DNA from: Sphingobium sp. | Lineage (GTDB): Bacteria; Pseudomonadota; Alphaproteobacteria; Sphingomonadales; Sphingomonadaceae | Reading direction: 5' to 3' | DNA: 64,000 bases | NCBI GenBank assembly: GCA_003248935.1 | Contig: QFQF01000003.1 | Coordinates: forward strand, 1-64,000 | Shown: positions 60,968-64,000 of the stretch, one piece after another | Numbering within the stretch: the stretch's first letter is position 1 | Layout: every line of letters starts with the position of its first letter | The notes under the pieces: model-generated | Seen by the model: the letters and a program-made list of their open reading frames with translations, nothing else | Told to the model about the DNA's origin: nothing | Databases searched by the model: none | Made by a program: the position numbers and the translations under genes

Positions 60968-61987
60968 ATGCGCGTTTATTACGACAGCGATGCGGACATC
61001 GGCCTGATCAAGGGCAAGAAGGTCGCGATCCTCGGTTACGGCAGCCAGGGCCACGCCCATGCGCAGAACCTGCGCGACAGCGGCGTCGCCGAAGTGGCGA
61101 TCGCGCTCCGTCAGGGTTCCGCCAGCGCCGCCAAGGCCGAAGGCGCGGGCTTCAAGGTGATGCCGAACGCCGAGGCGGCGAAGTGGGCCGACGTGCTCAT
61201 GATCCTCGCCCCCGACGAGCATCAGGCCGAGCTTTATGCCAAGGACGTGCATGAGAACCTGCGCCCGGGCGCTGCGCTCGCCTTTGCCCATGGTCTCAAC
61301 GTTCACTTCGGCCTGATCGAGCCGCGCAAGGACGTCGACGTCATCATGATCGCACCGAAGGGTCCGGGTCACACCGTGCGCGGCGAATATGTGAAGGGCG
61401 GCGGCGTGCCCTGCCTGATCGCCGTCCATCAGGACGCGACCGGCAACGCGCACGACATCGCGCTGTCCTATGCCTCTGGCGTGGGCGGCGGCCGTTCGGG
61501 CATCATCCAGACCAACTTCCGCGAGGAATGCGAGACCGACCTGTTCGGCGAGCAGGCCGTGCTGTGCGGCGGCGCGACCGCGCTGGTCCAGGCCGGTTTC
61601 GAAACGCTGGTCGAGGCAGGCTATGCGCCGGAAATGGCCTATTTCGAGTGCCTGCACGAGCTGAAGCTGATCGTCGACCTGATGTATGAGGGCGGCATCG
61701 CCAACATGCGCTACTCGATCTCGAACACCGCCGAATATGGTGACATCAAGACCGGCCCGCGCATCATCACCGAAGAGACCAAGAAGGAAATGAAGCGCGT
61801 CCTGGCCGACATCCAGTCGGGCCGCTTCGTCAAGGACTTCGTCCTCGACAACCGCGCCGGTCAGCCGGAGCTGAAGGCCAGCCGCATCGCGGCCCAGCGC
61901 CACCCGATCGAGGAAACCGGTTCCAAGCTGCGCGCCATGATGCCGTGGATCGGCGCCAACAAGCTGGTCGACAAGGCCAAGAACTGA
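60968..61987 (+). CDS. ilvC: Ketol-acid reductoisomerase (NADP+)
   Basis: A 339-residue class I enzyme from ATG 60968 (MRVYYDSDADIGLIKGKKVA). GYGSQGHAHAQNLRDSG is the NADPH-binding motif. MIAPKGPGHTVRGEYVKGGG and LFGEQAVLCGGATALVQAGF contain metal and substrate residues. It follows ilvN by 79 bases and completes the next step after acetolactate synthase. Confidence 0.98.
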   Translation: MRVYYDSDADIGLIKGKKVAILGYGSQGHAHAQNLRDSGVAEVAIALRQGSASAAKAEGAGFKVMPNAEAAKWADVLMILAPDEHQAELYAKDVHENLRPGAALAFAHGLNVHFGLIEPRKDVDVIMIAPKGPGHTVRGEYVKGGGVPCLIAVHQDATGNAHDIALSYASGVGGGRSGIIQTNFREECETDLFGEQAVLCGGATALVQAGFETLVEAGYAPEMAYFECLHELKLIVDLMYEGGIANMRYSISNTAEYGDIKTGPRIITEETKKEMKRVLADIQSGRFVKDFVLDNRAGQPELKASRIAAQRHPIEETGSKLRAMMPWIGANKLVDKAKN

Positions 61988-62086
61988 CGGTTTCCGGGGG
62001 GCACCCGCCATGGGTGTCCCCGGGCCGCGCGCAATGTGCATCCGGCGGAACCCAATGTTTCCGGTTTCGCATCTGGAACAAAATGA

Positions 62087-62112
62087 GGGCGTGCCTTATT
62101 CAAGGCGCGCCC
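62087..62112 (+). terminator. Hairpin after ilvC
   Basis: GGGCGTGCCTT at 62087-62097 and AAGGCGCGCCC at 62102-62112 form an 11-bp stem with one G-U pair and a 4-base loop. Only a short T-rich tail follows, so termination strength is uncertain. Confidence 0.55.
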
Positions 62113-62137
62113 TTCGCGCTTCCAAGGAGCCTTTCAC

Positions 62138-62770
62138 ATGCGCAAGATCCTGCTGACTTCCCTGCTCGCCATCGGCCTTGCCAGCGGCGGCGCCCTCGTC
62201 GCCCAGAACGCGGCCGCCCCCGCCAAGCCCGGCGCCCCCGATGCCGCCCGCGTGACCGCAGGCGACTATGTGGTCGAGCCGACCCACACCCAGATCCTCT
62301 TCGCCTATGATCACATGGGCTTCACCAACAACATGGGCATCATCGCCATGCCCACCGGCACGCTGTCGCTGGACCCGAAGAACCCCGCCGCCGCCAAGGT
62401 GTCGATCGAGGTTCCGGTCGCCAACCTGCGCACCGGCATCCCCAAGCTCGACGAGCATCTGATGTCGGCGCAGTTCTTCGATTCCGCCAAGTTCCCGACC
62501 GCGACCTTCGTGTCGACCGGCGTGAAGGTCGACGGCACCTCCGCCGACATCACCGGCAACCTGACCATCAAGGGGATCACCAAGCCGGTGACGCTCGACG
62601 CGCAGTTCTATGGCGCGGGCAAGGCCCCGGCGCAGATGGGCGGCAAGGAGAATGTCGGCTTCTCCGCCACCGCCGTCGTCAAGCGCAGCGATTTCGGCCT
62701 GGGCATGGCCGTGCCGATCGTCGGCGACGAGGTGGAACTGAAGATCACCGCCGCGTTCATGAAGCCGTAA
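62138..62770 (+). CDS. YceI-family periplasmic protein, first copy
   Basis: A 210-residue protein with a signal peptide (ILLTSLLAIGLASGGALVAQ). The YceI lipocalin-like barrel follows: DYVVEPTHTQILFAYDHMGF, FDSAKFPTATFVSTGVKVDG, LTIKGITKPVTLDAQFYG and KRSDFGLGMAVPIVGDEVEL. These proteins bind isoprenoid lipids. A paralogue follows. Confidence 0.93.
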   Translation: MRKILLTSLLAIGLASGGALVAQNAAAPAKPGAPDAARVTAGDYVVEPTHTQILFAYDHMGFTNNMGIIAMPTGTLSLDPKNPAAAKVSIEVPVANLRTGIPKLDEHLMSAQFFDSAKFPTATFVSTGVKVDGTSADITGNLTIKGITKPVTLDAQFYGAGKAPAQMGGKENVGFSATAVVKRSDFGLGMAVPIVGDEVELKITAAFMKP

Positions 62771-62785
62771 ACCGACACGGCGCTT

Positions 62786-62817
62786 CCGATACGGAAACGG
62801 GCCGATACGGAAACGGG
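62786..62817 (+). repeat. Tandem 16-bp duplication
   Basis: CCGATACGGAAACGGG occurs twice without a gap at 62786-62801 and 62802-62817, between the two YceI-type genes. It looks like a recent slippage duplication. Confidence 0.85.
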
Positions 62818-62885
62818 ATTGCGGCATCGTCTCTCAAGGGACGGTGCCGCAATCGCATGCGGCGGAGATCGGGAACGGGAGACGG

Positions 62886-63512
62886 ATGATGGCGAAATGG
62901 TCCGTTCGCGGCTCGGGCTGGTGGCTGGCAGCCGTCGCACTGCCGCTGATGCCCGCGGCCGCCGCGAGCGATGCGGGCAGCGAAGCGCCCTACGCCGCTC
63001 CGGCGCCCGGCGACTATCGCGTGGACCCCCGTCATACGACGGTGGCCTTTTCGGTTCGTCAGTTCGCGATCGCGCATCTGACCGGACGGTTCGAGCAGCC
63101 GAGCGGTGGCCTGCTGATCGCACCGGTGCCGGGTAACAGGGCGCGGATCGATATCCGCTTTCCGATCGCGGCGCTGACCACGGGAAAGCCCTCCGCCGAC
63201 GGCTTCCTCAAGAGCGCGCGGATGTTCGACGCCGGGCATTTCCCAGAGGCGCACTTCGTGGGCGCCGACATCCCCACCGACCGGCAGACCATCCCGATGA
63301 CCGGCATGCTGACCCTGCATGGCGTCACCCGTCCAGTCGCGCTGACCGCCCGGCTGGCCGGCGCACACAGGGATCCTGCGACCGGACGGACCAGCCTGCA
63401 TTTCCTGGCCGACGGTTCGATCCGGCGCAGCGCCTTCGGCATGGGCTTTGGCCGCCCGTTCGTCTCGGATCAGGTCGACCTTTCGATGGACGCGACGTTC
63501 GACGCGGGCTGA
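62886..63512 (+). CDS. YceI-family periplasmic protein, second copy
   Basis: About 208 residues from ATG 62886, after GGGAGA. The signal peptide is GSGWWLAAVALPLMPAAAAS. The barrel includes DYRVDPRHTTVAFSVRQFAI, ARMFDAGHFPEAHFVGADIP, LTLHGVTRPVALTARLAG and IRRSAFGMGFGRPFVSDQVD. It is a paralogue of the preceding gene but well diverged. Confidence 0.92.
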   Translation: MMAKWSVRGSGWWLAAVALPLMPAAAASDAGSEAPYAAPAPGDYRVDPRHTTVAFSVRQFAIAHLTGRFEQPSGGLLIAPVPGNRARIDIRFPIAALTTGKPSADGFLKSARMFDAGHFPEAHFVGADIPTDRQTIPMTGMLTLHGVTRPVALTARLAGAHRDPATGRTSLHFLADGSIRRSAFGMGFGRPFVSDQVDLSMDATFDAG

Positions 63513-63586
63513 TCGGCGGCCCCGCATGGAATTTTCGCAAAGAAATGCTGGACTTTTGCGCATGAACGCGGTTAAGGGCCGTGCCA

Positions 63587-63631
63587 TGCAGCGCGCGTTT
63601 CTTTCCCTGCTACGACTTACACGCCCTTAGG
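63587..63631 (+). CDS. leuA leader peptide (candidate)
   Basis: A 14-residue frame MQRAFLSLLRLTRP ends in TAG at 63629-63631. An in-frame ATG at 63563 would give 22 residues. Four of 14 residues are Leu, grouped just before the stop, and the gene downstream is leuA. This is the pattern of leucine attenuator leaders. The stop codon lies inside one arm of the inverted repeat described next. Confidence 0.6.
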
Positions 63632-63680
63632 CGTGGGTTGCGTGCTGCCTGAAGGACGGGCGGCCACATCGCCTAAGGGC
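63624..63680 (+). promoter_or_regulatory. Leader hairpin upstream of leuA
   Basis: GCCCTTAGGCG (63624-63634) and CGCCTAAGGGC (63670-63680) are a perfect 11-bp inverted repeat whose first arm includes the leader-peptide stop. A ribosome stalled at the Leu codons would affect its folding. No T run follows the second arm, so control might work through Rho or ribosome access to leuA rather than a simple intrinsic terminator. Confidence 0.55.
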
Positions 63681-63751
63681 ACAATCGAAATCGTCGTAAC
63701 ACGCGGGCAGGCTGTCGATCGTCGCGCCGCCCGATGCAGGATTGCCGTTCC

Positions 63752-64000
63752 ATGATGCTGACCGACCCTTCGCAGAAATACCGCCCGTTCCCGCAGGTGG
63801 ACCTGCCCGACCGCCAGTGGCCCAGCCGCGTCATCACCGCACCGCCGCGCTGGCTGTCGACCGACATGCGCGACGGCAACCAGTCGCTGATCGATCCGAT
63901 GAACGCGGAAAAGAAGCGCCGCTTCTTCGACCTGCTGCTGAAGGTCGGCGTCAAGGAGATCGAGGTCGGTTTCCCGAGCGCGGGCGCCACCGAGTTCGAC
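63752..64000 (+). CDS. leuA: 2-isopropylmalate synthase (partial, 5' end)
   Basis: The first 83 residues from ATG 63752 are present, continuing past the window. YRPFPQVDLPDRQWPSRVIT and WLSTDMRDGNQSLIDPMN are characteristic of LeuA; the catalytic-metal Asp and Arg are in STDMRDGNQ, and EIEVGFPSAG follows. It makes the first committed leucine precursor. It is preceded by a leader with a Leu-rich peptide. Confidence 0.95.
   Translation, partial: MMLTDPSQKYRPFPQVDLPDRQWPSRVITAPPRWLSTDMRDGNQSLIDPMNAEKKRRFFDLLLKVGVKEIEVGFPSAGATEFD

Overview
The window is high-GC, gene-dense DNA with the gene content and order of an alphaproteobacterium of the Sphingomonadales (Sphingomonas-like). This is inferred from protein sequence character (GyrA, the PdhA/lipoyl-PdhB pair, Tad pilus proteins, TTG-started NrdR and GyrA, small palindromic repeats of the type GTTC-CCCTGA-CGAAG-CGAAGGG) and was not confirmed by any search. 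Most of it is core genome. Two stretches look accessory: the left end (about 1-4345) and the CRISPR-Cas locus with its right flank (about 30400-37450).

Layout. 1-4345: end of an integrative island, with a PD-(D/E)XK-like nuclease, a caspase-like protease, an AlpA-type regulator and a P4-type tyrosine integrase abutting a tRNA with anticodon CAT. 4371-7947: polysaccharide deacetylase, an unusual histidine kinase and an Lrp/AsnC regulator. 8039-10602: two paralogous exported repeat proteins. 10884-18993: gyrA, DUF952, two flavoproteins, an L,D-transpeptidase and trmFO. 19019-23688: EF-hand protein, squalene/phytoene-synthase-like protein and a TadG-TadE-TadE cluster. 23746-28039: pdhB, pdhA, ftsB-like and eno on the minus strand. 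28252-30236: four small helical or membrane proteins resembling the yqjD-yqjE-yqjK stress group.

30398-36961 is a complete type II-C CRISPR-Cas system: 28 repeats and 27 spacers, then cas2, cas1 and a 1,070-residue cas9 on the minus strand, and a tracrRNA on the plus strand just upstream of cas9. The tracrRNA has a recognisable anti-repeat, a promoter and a terminator. The anti-repeat shows that crRNAs are read from the plus strand, opposite to the cas genes. Cas1-Cas2 would add spacers; tracrRNA pairs with the repeat to mature crRNA and load Cas9. One spacer is present twice. An IS transposase remnant and tRNA-His lie on the right flank.

37455-64000 is core genome: tRNA-His, HU, lon, ybaB-dnaX with the SRP RNA upstream, an orphan ParD-like antitoxin, ferredoxin, two tandem cysteine desulfurases, a hydrolase, rpiB-glyA-nrdR, a GIY-YIG domain running in frame into trmJ, chorismate mutase, rpsD, an M28 peptidase, the agmatine-to-putrescine pair aguA/aguB, divergent serB/miaA with overlapping start codons, the branched-chain amino acid cluster ilvB-ilvN-ilvC, two YceI proteins, and the start of leuA behind a leader that looks like a leucine attenuator.
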